60,174 nucleotides of DNA from a virus. Positions 14,696 to 21,043 of this stretch are shown here, piece by piece (within the stretch, counting starts at the first letter, position 1; the number at the start of each line of letters is the position of its first letter). Below the pieces are notes generated by a model. It saw only the letters and a list, made by a program, of their open reading frames with translations. It searched no databases and was not told where the DNA came from. Location of the stretch: positions 1 to 60,174 of the IMG/VR virus record IMGVR_UViG_3300007276_005408. One strand, given 5' to 3'. Made by a program: the position numbers and the translations under genes.

Positions 14696-14892
14696 TTGCT
14701 CTCCTCTGCTGTTTGTAAAATTCCTTCTATAATATCTTTAGCCTTTGATGGATTGAATGAGATACCTTTTTTACTTGGTTTCATTTCACCATTATCATCG
14801 TACCATATTCTCAAATCAATGAACTCATGTCCCTCATATTCAGAAGCACTTATTCTAATTACTTCTCTACTATTTTTTTGTATCTCTACCAT
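14680..14892 (-). CDS. PC4-like ssDNA-binding / transcription coactivator
   Basis: A 70-residue protein from the ATG at 14892, which overlaps the upstream stop as TAATG. The body reads EVIRISASEYEGHEFIDLRI then WYDDNGEMKPSKKGISFN and a final helix: the beta-strand plus helix layout and the KPSKKGISF signature of the PC4/p15 family. Such proteins bind single-stranded DNA as dimers; in a phage it could act in replication or in redirecting host RNA polymerase. Confidence 0.8.
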   Translation of the reverse strand: MVEIQKNSREVIRISASEYEGHEFIDLRIWYDDNGEMKPSKKGISFNPSKAKDIIEGILQTAEESNWKNF

Positions 14893-15074
14893 TATTCCCA
14901 TATCCTTGCTATTCTACGAATGAAACCTAATGTAGCACCAAATCCTAATGCTATACCAGCTATCTGTAAGTTACCCATATACAACGCAATTGATGAAACA
15001 AGATATGCAGTAAATCTAAATACTCCATAAATTGAAAAATCATTTTGAGTCTTTAGTATTTCTTTTCTTGTCAT
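14892..15074 (-). CDS. Small membrane protein
   Basis: A 60-residue protein with two hydrophobic segments (about 17-34 and 37-50) and a basic end (GFIRRIARIWE). Stop overlaps the PC4-like gene start. Unknown function. Confidence 0.6.
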   Translation of the reverse strand: MTRKEILKTQNDFSIYGVFRFTAYLVSSIALYMGNLQIAGIALGFGATLGFIRRIARIWE

Positions 15075-15269
15075 CTACTCTTCCTCTTCATCTTCAACTA
15101 CTTCAAAATATTGTTCAGTACATCTAATAGTATTACCATTTACCAATTCTATTGTGTACATATTATCCGACGGGTAGTCAGGCTCATCTTCATCCGGTAA
15201 CCATTTTACTGTACCATTACCTAACGAATTAGCTTTGAACTTTACTGTATCGTTTACTTTAGCTTTCAT
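15075..15269 (-). CDS. Small acidic beta-rich protein
   Basis: A 64-residue protein, probably an SH3-like small barrel (VNDTVKFKANSLGNGTVKWL, YTIELVNGNTIRC) followed by an acidic tail (VVEDEEEE). Function unknown. Confidence 0.6.
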   Translation of the reverse strand: MKAKVNDTVKFKANSLGNGTVKWLPDEDEPDYPSDNMYTIELVNGNTIRCTEQYFEVVEDEEEE

Positions 15270-15564
15270 CTTTTACTTCCTTATATGTTATTTTTTCTAC
15301 CATATTACCTTGTTCATCATGAACATAAACAGACATACTCCCATCTCTACGAATATCTCCATCTTCTAAATTATCATCTATTATAGCAAAATGTGGTGGG
15401 TGTTCTCCTGGTGATACTAATGCGAGTTTAGTATTCTCAAATTCTAATAATCCCCAAGATGCATCTTCATGCAATACCTTACATTTGAAATTTTTTCTAT
15501 ACCAAGTAATTGCTTTTCTGATATTGAGTACTTGTATTCCTACATGATCTATTTTATCCAGCAT
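15259..15564 (-). CDS. VOC/glyoxalase-fold protein
   Basis: A 101-residue protein. The ATG at 15564 is chosen for TAGGAG eight bases upstream. MLDKIDHVGIQVLNIRKAIT then WYRKNFKCKVLHEDASWGLL is the first beta-alpha-beta-beta-beta unit of the vicinal oxygen chelate fold; HVGIQV supplies the usual metal-type His. HPPHFAIID begins the second half, which is shorter than usual. Substrate unknown; could be an isomerase, dioxygenase or resistance protein. Confidence 0.7.
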   Translation of the reverse strand: MLDKIDHVGIQVLNIRKAITWYRKNFKCKVLHEDASWGLLEFENTKLALVSPGEHPPHFAIIDDNLEDGDIRRDGSMSVYVHDEQGNMVEKITYKEVKDES

Positions 15565-15772
15565 GCATTCTTCTCCTAAATGTTTCACTCAATTCTGTAA
15601 TGTGTCTACACTTTCTTCTAAACTTATAACCTTTACAACCACAACTATAATGTTTGTGATAAGGATCCCATTCTACTGTATAGTGTTTACCATTCGCGCC
15701 ATCAACACGCCATTGATTACTTACCATAACTTCACCGTCAAATGTTTCAATTATTTTTTCTAACAGATTCAT
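15554..15772 (-). CDS. SWIM-type zinc finger protein
   Basis: A 72-residue protein. YSCGCKGYKFRRKCRHI fits the CxC...CxH pattern of SWIM zinc fingers, which bind DNA or proteins. Before it is a small beta region (GEVMVSNQWRVDGANGKHYT). The ribosome site of the next gene lies in its last codons. Confidence 0.7.
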   Translation of the reverse strand: MNLLEKIIETFDGEVMVSNQWRVDGANGKHYTVEWDPYHKHYSCGCKGYKFRRKCRHITELSETFRRRMHAG

Positions 15773-16038
15773 TACAGTCCTTTTGCTAGTGTTGGTGATG
15801 TATTCATAACTTCATCAAGTGTAACATCTTCATCAGCCCATCTTTCTATAGGGTCTAACTGCTTATCGGTTATAATAGATTTCTCTATCTCGTCTTTCAG
15901 GTGGTAAAGAGTACACCGAGCACCATCTATATAACTCTGTGAATCAGAGTTAGCATTGTACTCTGGTAAAGAATAGTAAGCATCATCTAACTCACCTTCT
16001 ATCTCCATTAGCATCTCTAGTATTTTTTCTTTTTTCAT
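15772..16038 (-). CDS. Helical acidic hypothetical protein
   Basis: An 88-residue, acidic, mostly helical protein (MKKEKILEMLMEIEGELDDA...). One base overlap with the SWIM gene. No family recognised. Confidence 0.65.
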   Translation of the reverse strand: MKKEKILEMLMEIEGELDDAYYSLPEYNANSDSQSYIDGARCTLYHLKDEIEKSIITDKQLDPIERWADEDVTLDEVMNTSPTLAKGL

Positions 16039-16274
16039 AATTCTATTCCAGCTAAATTCAAATCAACTACTTGACCAAAGTACTCATCGAATGTTTCTAC
16101 CAAATGTTTATAGTCTTTACTCTTTAGATTATCAAGCATTGCTTCAATGTCATTCGGTTCCCAACCATATTGTTTACCATATCTTTTAGCCAACCCAAGT
16201 AAATAGAAAGCATTACCTTTAGGACCTGATAAGTCTATGATTGGTTTTGTAGGGTTATGTTTTAGTATAGCCAT
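16035..16274 (-). CDS. Conserved small phage protein (IIDLSGPKGNAFYLLG motif)
   Basis: A 79-residue protein. The motif PIIDLSGPKGNAFYLLGLAK followed by a helical region and FDEYFGQVVDL recalls an uncharacterised family of T4-like phages. Four-base overlap with the next gene. Function unknown. Confidence 0.65.
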   Translation of the reverse strand: MAILKHNPTKPIIDLSGPKGNAFYLLGLAKRYGKQYGWEPNDIEAMLDNLKSKDYKHLVETFDEYFGQVVDLNLAGIEL

Positions 16275-16276
16275 AA

Positions 16277-16504
16277 TTATCCTTTTAGTGGTTGTGGTAT
16301 GTGAAGTCCATCAATAAGTTCTGTTACAGGTATCAACTCATCCGGAAAGTTATCTAAACCTAAAATCTTCTCGTCATCAGAGAACTTCTTTGACTCAGGA
16401 TGAAGCCATAAATCAGAATCAATAAAGTTCCAATTGACACTTCCATCTGATGTCCAATTATCTTTATCCATCAAAGCTTCGATTATAATTTCATTTATAG
16501 TCAT
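16277..16504 (-). CDS. Small acidic hypothetical protein
   Basis: A 75-residue acidic protein with several Trp (DKDNWTSDGSVNWNFIDSDL). It starts one base from the upstream stop. No family recognised. Confidence 0.6.
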   Translation of the reverse strand: MTINEIIIEALMDKDNWTSDGSVNWNFIDSDLWLHPESKKFSDDEKILGLDNFPDELIPVTELIDGLHIPQPLKG

Positions 16505-16848
16505 TATATACCTACTCCTATTTGTTGTTCTAATTCCCCAAACATCAAAAGAGAACTAACGATAACATCATCGTTCTCATCCCAATAAGAATCATACGCT
16601 GGTGGTCTCCAATAGGAACAACCAGTGTCTTGGTTATATATCTCATTGATATGAATCTCGCCATCTATATTTTCCCATACAACTGAAAACTCTTCACATT
16701 CCATAAAAGAATGAAACTCATTATTGAACTCAAGCATAAAATCTCTAAATGAAATTTCTCTAATTTTTGGTGAATGATTAGCAACACCTTTTACAACCTC
16801 ATCTATTCCGATGATATGTGATTTATTGAATATTGTTTCGTCTTTCAT
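16504..16848 (-). CDS. Hypothetical protein, first gene after a phage promoter
   Basis: A 114-residue acidic protein. It starts 25 bases downstream of the promoter at 16874-16904, with AAGGA in between, so it heads a transcription unit running to at least 15075. The C-terminal half has SYWRPPAYDSYWDENDD. No family recognised. Confidence 0.65.
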   Translation of the reverse strand: MKDETIFNKSHIIGIDEVVKGVANHSPKIREISFRDFMLEFNNEFHSFMECEEFSVVWENIDGEIHINEIYNQDTGCSYWRPPAYDSYWDENDDVIVSSLLMFGELEQQIGVGI

Positions 16849-16873
16849 TTATCTTTTCCTTTTTTGTTACAGG

Positions 16874-16904
16874 TAAAGCTACGAATAATTATGCTAAAAG
16901 TCAA
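16874..16904 (-). promoter_or_regulatory. Promoter copy 1 (TTG-N20-TAGCTTTA)
   Basis: Read on the minus strand: TTGACT, a spacer containing TTAGCATAATTATTCG, then TAGCTTTA. One of seven near-identical copies in the window, each pointing at a minus-strand gene. The TTG and TAnnTTT elements fit the Bacteroidota-type -33/-7 pattern. It overlaps the last codon of the upstream gene. Confidence 0.8.
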
Positions 16905-17365
16905 GAGTTATTTTGCTTTTTATTGATCTTTTTCTTGAATTGTTTATATAGGTTATTAGCATATATAAATTGTTTCTTTGATAATCCACCCTTAGCTTTT
17001 ACTTGATTGATAAAAGAGTCTACTAAGAATTTTCTATCAGCAATATAGTTTTCTGTATATCCACACTTATCTATCATAGACCTCAACTTTGTAAGTTTCA
17101 GTAATATGGTTTCTGATATGGGAGAGTTTTTTATATTACTCTTCTTCTTATGAAATTTTATAATCCTATGTATAGCAACTTCCATCTTTGCTGTAATTTG
17201 TCTACTACCTACTAATGCCATATGCATCTCATTTATGAAGTGAGCATACCCTTCGTCCAAACCTTTTACATATACTGAATCAGCTAATACTTTACGGAGA
17301 CCTAAAATCTCCCTACGATATTTATTTTTATTTAGTTCCAAACTATAAGTCCTTGATTTACCCAT
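16901..17365 (-). CDS. Basic helical hypothetical protein
   Basis: A 154-residue protein, rich in Lys and helical throughout, ending in KKQFIYANNLYKQFKKKINKK. Promoter copy 1 overlaps its 3' end. The C-terminal helices could bind nucleic acid, but no domain is recognised. Confidence 0.65.
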   Translation of the reverse strand: MGKSRTYSLELNKNKYRREILGLRKVLADSVYVKGLDEGYAHFINEMHMALVGSRQITAKMEVAIHRIIKFHKKKSNIKNSPISETILLKLTKLRSMIDKCGYTENYIADRKFLVDSFINQVKAKGGLSKKQFIYANNLYKQFKKKINKKQNNS

Positions 17366-17505
17366 TTAGATTTACCATTAGGGAATTGGATAAAGAATTG
17401 GTTCTTTCCAGAGACACTCTTTATACCTGTTATTATACCTTGTTTGCCATTGAAGAAAACAACTTTATTCTTCCAAAAGCCTTGTTTTATTTGTCCATTT
17501 TTCAT
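17332..17505 (-). CDS. Small basic protein directly behind a promoter
   Basis: A 57-residue ORF (MKNGQIKQGFWKNKVVFFNG then KQGIITGIKSV), probably a small beta barrel (SH3/KOW-like by eye). Its ATG is only three bases after the TAGCTTTA element of promoter copy 2, so the mRNA should be leaderless or nearly so. It overlaps the next gene by 34 bases in another frame. Confidence rests on composition and promoter position. Confidence 0.55.
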   Translation of the reverse strand: MKNGQIKQGFWKNKVVFFNGKQGIITGIKSVSGKNQFFIQFPNGKSKWVNQGLIVWN

Positions 17506-17508
17506 ACC

Positions 17509-17539
17509 TAAAGCTACGAATAATATTGCTAAGAGTCAA
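17509..17539 (-). promoter_or_regulatory. Promoter copy 2 (TTG-N20-TAGCTTTA)
   Basis: Minus strand TTGACT, spacer with TTAGCAATATTATTCG, then TAGCTTTA. The downstream ATG lies at 17505, about where transcription should begin, implying a leaderless message. Confidence 0.8.
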
Positions 17540-17548
17540 GTACTTTTT

Positions 17549-17794
17549 TTATATTTCTGGATCTTTTTCGTCCCAATAGTTATCGAATGGCTTGTTTATT
17601 TTGGTCTCGTACATATCATCCCCACACTCCAAACCATCTTCGTCTATCCCGATGTTGAAGTAATCCCATACATACCTTTGTAGGTCTTTCGAATTGATGT
17701 AAAGTCCGTAGTGGGTGCGGGGGCGTGTGGTGGAAAACGACTCTTGGTCTTTGCTTATTCGCTTGAAGAGATATTCCCCTAACTTGTTTACCAT
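17549..17794 (-). CDS. Small acidic hypothetical protein
   Basis: An 81-residue protein. Its ATG overlaps the end of the ASCH gene, and composition (DEDGLECGDDMYETK, DNYWDEKDPEI) is typical of the acidic accessory proteins here. A competing ORF at 17616-17843 in another frame is less plausible. Function unknown. Confidence 0.55.
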   Translation of the reverse strand: MVNKLGEYLFKRISKDQESFSTTRPRTHYGLYINSKDLQRYVWDYFNIGIDEDGLECGDDMYETKINKPFDNYWDEKDPEI

Positions 17795-18069
17795 ACATTT
17801 TTCGTGTGTAAGATTTTACCGATAGGTAAACAATAATGGTCATCTTCTAAGTAGAAGCCTTCGTAGGTAACAATCATAATAGGTGCTACTTTGGCGTATC
17901 CGTTACGAAATTGAATAACATCGTAACTTCTTCCTTCGAGTCTCTTACTCCAATACGGAGTGACATCTCTATATTCGATAAGCTTTTCACCAGCTAGGAT
18001 TTGCTCAAAGTAAGTTCTATATAGATTCAGGTGTAATACGGATCTTGTAATGTGTAAATGGTTACCCAA
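17788..18069 (-). CDS. ASCH-like RNA/nucleotide-binding domain protein
   Basis: A 93-residue protein. HLNLYRTYFEQILAGEKLIE then YRDVTPYWSKRLEGRSYDVI and FRNGYAKVAPIMIV match the order of features in ASCH domains (substrate-facing K-x-x-E-x-R, strands, then a small barrel). ASCH proteins bind RNA or modified nucleosides. The start is a TTG at 18069, four bases from the end of the upstream small gene, consistent with coupling. Confidence 0.65.
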   Translation of the reverse strand: MGNHLHITRSVLHLNLYRTYFEQILAGEKLIEYRDVTPYWSKRLEGRSYDVIQFRNGYAKVAPIMIVTYEGFYLEDDHYCLPIGKILHTKNVW

Positions 18070-18178
18070 TCATAATACCTATAACAAATCCAAATGTGAA
18101 TATAACAACTAACCATAAGTGCGATACAGTAACGGTCTTCTTTCTTTGTAACAGTTGGTCTAACATCTTGTTTCTCAT
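18062..18178 (-). CDS. Tiny single-span membrane protein
   Basis: A 38-residue ORF behind AGGAAAGGAAG: a basic N-terminus (MRNKMLDQLLQRKKT) and one membrane helix (LWLVVIFTFGFVIGIMIG). Overlaps the ASCH start. Function unknown. Confidence 0.55.
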   Translation of the reverse strand: MRNKMLDQLLQRKKTVTVSHLWLVVIFTFGFVIGIMIG

Positions 18179-18188
18179 ACTTCCTTTC

Positions 18189-18464
18189 CTACTTGAGTAG
18201 ATTACTCCATTGTAATAGCTTGAGCTTCTTCATTTGAATTCGATTATTCAAATCACGAGTATTGACTAACCCGCGCTCTTTCATAAGTTCTATCATAGTA
18301 AGTACATCACCGACTTCTTCGTTTAGTCGGTCATTGTTCTCATACTCTTCACAACGAATAGCTTTACTACAAGCCTCTATCATCTCACCACATTCTTCCA
18401 TAGCGATGACCAAAAGCTCGGTATTGTAATCTAACTTCTTATTTATTGACGGTTTCTTTTCCAT
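18189..18464 (-). CDS. MazG-like nucleotide pyrophosphohydrolase
   Basis: A 91-residue protein. E23-E24-x-x-E27 on one helix and E49-E50-x-x-D53 on the next form the EExxE...ExxD metal site of the MazG/all-alpha NTP pyrophosphatase fold; the fourth helix follows. Single-domain MazG proteins hydrolyse dNTPs or alarmones and are common in phages, where they may keep the host metabolically active. Confidence 0.75.
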   Translation of the reverse strand: MEKKPSINKKLDYNTELLVIAMEECGEMIEACSKAIRCEEYENNDRLNEEVGDVLTMIELMKERGLVNTRDLNNRIQMKKLKLLQWSNLLK

Positions 18465-18606
18465 TGATTTCCTCTTCTAATGCACATTTCAAGTGCGTGT
18501 ATTGGTTTACTAAATAATCATATTCCGTGTGGTAGGTACTGCCACCACATAAGGTACATACCCATAAGTCTCTTGGTTTCATATTCGAAAATAATTCTAA
18601 TTGCAT
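18439..18606 (-). CDS. Small Cys-containing protein
   Basis: A 55-residue ORF with GAGGAAG upstream. LWVCTLCGGSTYHTEYDYLV then NQYTHLKCALEEE contains a CxxC and a later HxxC, the look of a small zinc ribbon. It overlaps the MazG start by 26 bases. Function unknown. Confidence 0.55.
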   Translation of the reverse strand: MQLELFSNMKPRDLWVCTLCGGSTYHTEYDYLVNQYTHLKCALEEEINGKETVNK

Positions 18607-18608
18607 GT

Positions 18609-18857
18609 CTAACTTCCTCGTGTTGTATAATAAATATAAGTGCTATCATCCCATACGGCTTGTATCTTTTCCCAAGTATGATGAGTAGCACAATAACGTG
18701 TAACCTTCTGTAAATGTAATAACCTTATCTCTTCCTTGTATAGGTGCTGAATCCCTCTCTTATCCTGTAAGGGTATATAACCCACCGTAGTACATCCCAC
18801 TAAAACCAAAAGTACCCAAAGTCTCTCTACGAGAGAACTATACCCGACGCGCTTCAC
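18609..18857 (-). CDS. Small lipoprotein
   Basis: An 82-residue protein. The GTG at 18857 is chosen because GGAG lies six bases before it and because it gives a lipoprotein signal: MKRVGYSSLVERLWVLLVLV then GC, a good LVGC lipobox with Cys22. The mature part (about 60 residues) is polar and Tyr/His-rich. Small phage lipoproteins such as T5 Llp block outer-membrane receptors; that role here is a guess. Confidence 0.6.
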   Translation of the reverse strand: MKRVGYSSLVERLWVLLVLVGCTTVGYIPLQDKRGIQHLYKEEIRLLHLQKVTRYCATHHTWEKIQAVWDDSTYIYYTTRGS

Positions 18858-19098
18858 AATACTCTCCAGTAGTTTCAGAATAAAATTTATAGATAGGTTG
18901 AACATCTTTCCATAGCCAGGACTCAAACCCATAGACGATGAAGCTGATTAGAGATGAGTAGCTGTTATATAACATTTGATGTATTTTTTTTATCATTATG
19001 ATACCATTTTTTATCAAGTTCCTATAGTGAAAAAAACCTGCCTGTATATAAGCGTAGGTAAGAGCCTCTGACTTTTTGTCATAGGTCTTCCGATTCAC
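18838..19098 (-). CDS. Hypothetical protein, weakly supported start
   Basis: An 86-residue ORF from a GTG at 19098 (GAGG upstream); a TTG at 19104 is also possible. It contains a hydrophobic stretch (NSYSSLISFIVYGFESWLW) and an internal MIKKIHQM that might be the true start. Overlaps the lipoprotein gene by 20 bases. Function unknown. Confidence 0.4.
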   Translation of the reverse strand: MNRKTYDKKSEALTYAYIQAGFFHYRNLIKNGIIMIKKIHQMLYNSYSSLISFIVYGFESWLWKDVQPIYKFYSETTGEYCEARRV

Positions 19099-19137
19099 TA
19101 GCAATTGCCTCAGGTGGCCCTGTAGTCTGTCAATTTG

Positions 19138-19365
19138 TCAAGCTTCTCCAATTATCATATCGAACTCACTTTTGAAGTATTCCCTATCCACCATGATGCT
19201 GGGAACGGAAGCCTCAAATAGTTCAGGGTCTTCTTTCATAATACTTAGGATTTCTCCCGTACTGAATATACTTACCATATGCTCTTCGGCTTTGTGTAGC
19301 AGATAGTCCATCTGCTCTTTAGTTACTTTCATCTTTTTGAAGTCTACTTTCTTTTTTTCTTTCAT
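19138..19365 (-). CDS. Small acidic helical protein
   Basis: A 75-residue protein with a basic N-terminus (MKEKKKVDFKKMKVTKEQMD) and an acidic rest. No Shine-Dalgarno is visible; the ATG follows directly on a TATACTTATATA-like stretch, a motif also found just before the genes starting at 28196 and 49200. Function unknown. Confidence 0.55.
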   Translation of the reverse strand: MKEKKKVDFKKMKVTKEQMDYLLHKAEEHMVSIFSTGEILSIMKEDPELFEASVPSIMVDREYFKSEFDMIIGEA

Positions 19366-19389
19366 GTATATAAGTATCTACTTACTTTA

Positions 19390-19936
19390 GCAAAAATCTT
19401 TTTATCTTACCGCTGCTATAAAACTAGCGGAGGGGGGAGTCTCTTATTGACATTGGAAGTCCCCCCACCTAGGGAAATGTGTCTGCCTGTCCATCGGGCT
19501 TCAAACCGTCTGTTACACCCATCACCATTTAGCATATTTATCGGGTCGTTTTTTGGCTCTTCAGTTCAGACACTATTGATTCAATTCTTTGTCGGTATTT
19601 GTATCAGTTCCGACTTCTGAATCTAAAGGTGGGGATTCGAACCCCACAGCCTTACTAACGGACTAATCAGGCAATCACTCCCTTTTGTCCTCAGACAACC
19701 TCTTACCTCAAGAGATGATTAGTCTCTATCAACGGCCTTCTAAAGCCGTACCTTACTCAGTTTGATATCCTATATCTGGCATTTCAGCCCCTTTCGGTAC
19801 GATGTCTTTTTGGGACTCCAGAAGTCTCCGACATTTTGTCAGAGAATCTAACAGTGACTCTCAATCTTAGTCCCTAATTCTTTTAGTGTCTTACAAATTT
19901 TCAAAGAACAACCAACCCATCAAAATCTCTCCCCAA
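19390..19936 (-). ncRNA. Large structured non-coding RNA candidate
   Basis: About 550 nt with no convincing ORF, higher G+C than its surroundings, its own promoter (19945-19975) and a terminator-like hairpin at the far end. On the minus strand it contains many helices: GGGACT/AGTCCC near 19870 and 19808, CGTACC/GGTACG closing a domain near 19800-19750, ACGGC/GCCGT, an 8-bp GACTAATC/GATTAGTC helix 48 nt apart near 19720-19665, and a T-arm-like GTGGGG-TTCGAAT-CCCCAC hairpin near 19640. Size and phage setting recall the ornate large RNAs (GOLLD, ROOL); a group I intron-like core is an alternative because of the paired GACTA/TAGTC strands. I cannot assign it to a family by eye. Confidence 0.6.
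19391..19430 (-). terminator. Terminator-like hairpin at end of the structured RNA
   Basis: Minus strand: CCGCT ... AGCGG with an inner GCTA/TAGC pairing, followed by TAAGATAAAAAGATTTTT. A GGGGGGA/TCCCCCC hairpin lies just upstream, at about 19435-19470. Confidence 0.5.
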
Positions 19937-19944
19937 CCAACATA

Positions 19945-19975
19945 TAAAGCTACAACAAAAAAAGCAGAAAAACAA
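19945..19975 (-). promoter_or_regulatory. Promoter copy 3 (TTG-N20-TAGCTTTA)
   Basis: Minus strand TTG, 20 bases ending in TTTTTTTGTTG, then TAGCTTTA. Less conserved in the spacer than copies 1 and 2 but with identical end elements and spacing. It points at the structured RNA. Confidence 0.7.
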
Positions 19976-20134
19976 GGACTTTCTGCAATTATTTCCAGAT
20001 ATATCTTGAAGTGCTTTAGCTGCCAGTCGGTAGGATCTATCCGATCCCGCTGGGTAGACAATCCAAGCTTCATCTGTCGCTCAGACAGCGCGGTTGTACA
20101 CTATAAATTACAAAGGATTTGGCTAATAAACAAG

Positions 20135-20665
20135 CTAAATATCTTGTGAACTAGAAATATCTGAGGAGAATAGGCCATTTACAGCCTTGGTAAAGGATTC
20201 CACATTAGACGGAACAGAAGGACCTTTTTGATCCAGCTTGAGTAAGTAGTAACAATTGTAACATAGTAAGCGTAGGTTGCTAAAATCCTTATTGGTGTCG
20301 TCATTATCTAAGTAATCTAACTGTAAAGGCTTAGTCATATCAGAGGTTCTATACTCCTCATACCCACAATTACTGCAACATTCTTCCAGATAACCCTCGC
20401 GTACTAATCTATACTGAAGTTTCGTGGTAGAATAATTAGGATTCTTACCGCTAAGTATATCAGCTATCTCAGTAGGCTTGAATCCTCTTGGTAATCCTGT
20501 ATTCATAGTACGAGGACCACTTGGATTAGGTTGCCATAAATCATATTGTACGGCGTACTTTTTAAAAGTGTTATAAGCTACATTTAGCAATAGGCTGGCT
20601 TGTTTCATACTACGCGTTTCATTTATCGCCCATTGTATTCTATCTTTACTAAGTCTGCTACTCAT
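20135..20665 (-). CDS. Degenerate HNH-type DNA-binding protein
   Basis: A 176-residue protein. The ATG at 20665 is chosen for AGGAGG just upstream. Layout: N-terminal helix-turn-helix (SMKQASLLLNVAYNTFKKYA), a second winged-helix-like part (PTEIADILSGKNPNYSTTKL), then an HNH-type zinc finger with CxxC at 97-100 and CxxC at 135-138. Both usual catalytic histidines are tyrosine: LDY (Tyr118) instead of LDH, and CYNCYY (Tyr139) instead of CxxCH. It is therefore probably a DNA-binding regulator rather than a nuclease. It has its own promoter. Confidence 0.75.
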   Translation of the reverse strand: MSSRLSKDRIQWAINETRSMKQASLLLNVAYNTFKKYAVQYDLWQPNPSGPRTMNTGLPRGFKPTEIADILSGKNPNYSTTKLQYRLVREGYLEECCSNCGYEEYRTSDMTKPLQLDYLDNDDTNKDFSNLRLLCYNCYYLLKLDQKGPSVPSNVESFTKAVNGLFSSDISSSQDI

Positions 20666-20725
20666 CTGAGCCTCCTGTGACATATTGACATACTAAGTTT
20701 ATCAAAATGCTAGAAAAAAATTTGC

Positions 20726-20738
20726 TGTCATAATGACA
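20726..20738. promoter_or_regulatory. Candidate operator palindrome
   Basis: TGTCATAATGACA, a perfect 13-base palindrome between the promoter and the start of the HNH-type gene; related half-sites (TGACATATTGACATA) lie about 60 bases further on. Autoregulation by the HNH/HTH protein is possible but only inferred. Confidence 0.35.
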
Positions 20739-20765
20739 TACACACACTATATTATTCTAGTATCC

Positions 20766-20794
20766 TGTATATAATATATATCAATAAGTGTCAA
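20766..20794 (-). promoter_or_regulatory. Sigma70-like promoter of the HNH-type gene
   Basis: Minus strand TTGACA, 17-base spacer, TATACA. Its form (consensus -35, TATA-type -10) differs from the TTG-N20-TAGCTTTA set, so the HNH gene may be controlled separately. Confidence 0.5.
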
Positions 20795-21043
20795 TTATCA
20801 GTAGTAATCCCTTGACACCATATCATTCTACTATATCAAAAAGACATCACCCTGTCCTATTGGATACTCCTATTTCCGTCAGGAACGCTATGTATCTAGC
20901 GGACAGAGAAGTATCTAACTTTATTTACTTACCAAACTTACAGAATTATACCCCCCAAAGAGCATTATACCTTACTTACCTACAGGGCAAAAAGAAAGGG
21001 TAGCAATTACTTACTACCCTGACTTCTTATCTATCTTACTAGC

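Larger units (their letters stand above)
20684..21043. other. 360-base non-coding stretch with promoter and inverted repeat
   Basis: No convincing gene. It holds a sigma70-like promoter (20766-20794, minus), a TGTCATAATGACA palindrome (20726-20738), and TGACA repeats close to the HNH start that could bind a repressor. The only long plus-strand ORF (20788-21003, GTG start) lacks a ribosome site and is not accepted. Confidence 0.5.

Noticed and set aside
17616-17843. Alternative minus-strand ORF overlapping 17549-17794
   Set aside because: Overlaps two better frames and has His/Arg/Pro-rich content unlike the neighbours.
19620-19700. A tRNA or tmRNA suggested by GGGG-TTCGAAT-CCCC on the minus strand
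   Set aside because: No matching acceptor strand, D-arm or anticodon arm at usual distances, no CCA, and no tag reading frame; the hairpin fits better as part of the larger RNA.
19891-20073. Minus-strand ORF of 60 codons between the HNH-type gene and the structured RNA
   Set aside because: It runs through promoter copy 3 and into the start of the RNA; only a weak ribosome site. Possibly a chance ORF.
20788-21003. Plus-strand ORF of 71 codons
   Set aside because: GTG start without ribosome site, opposite to every other gene, over a promoter region; composition not gene-like.
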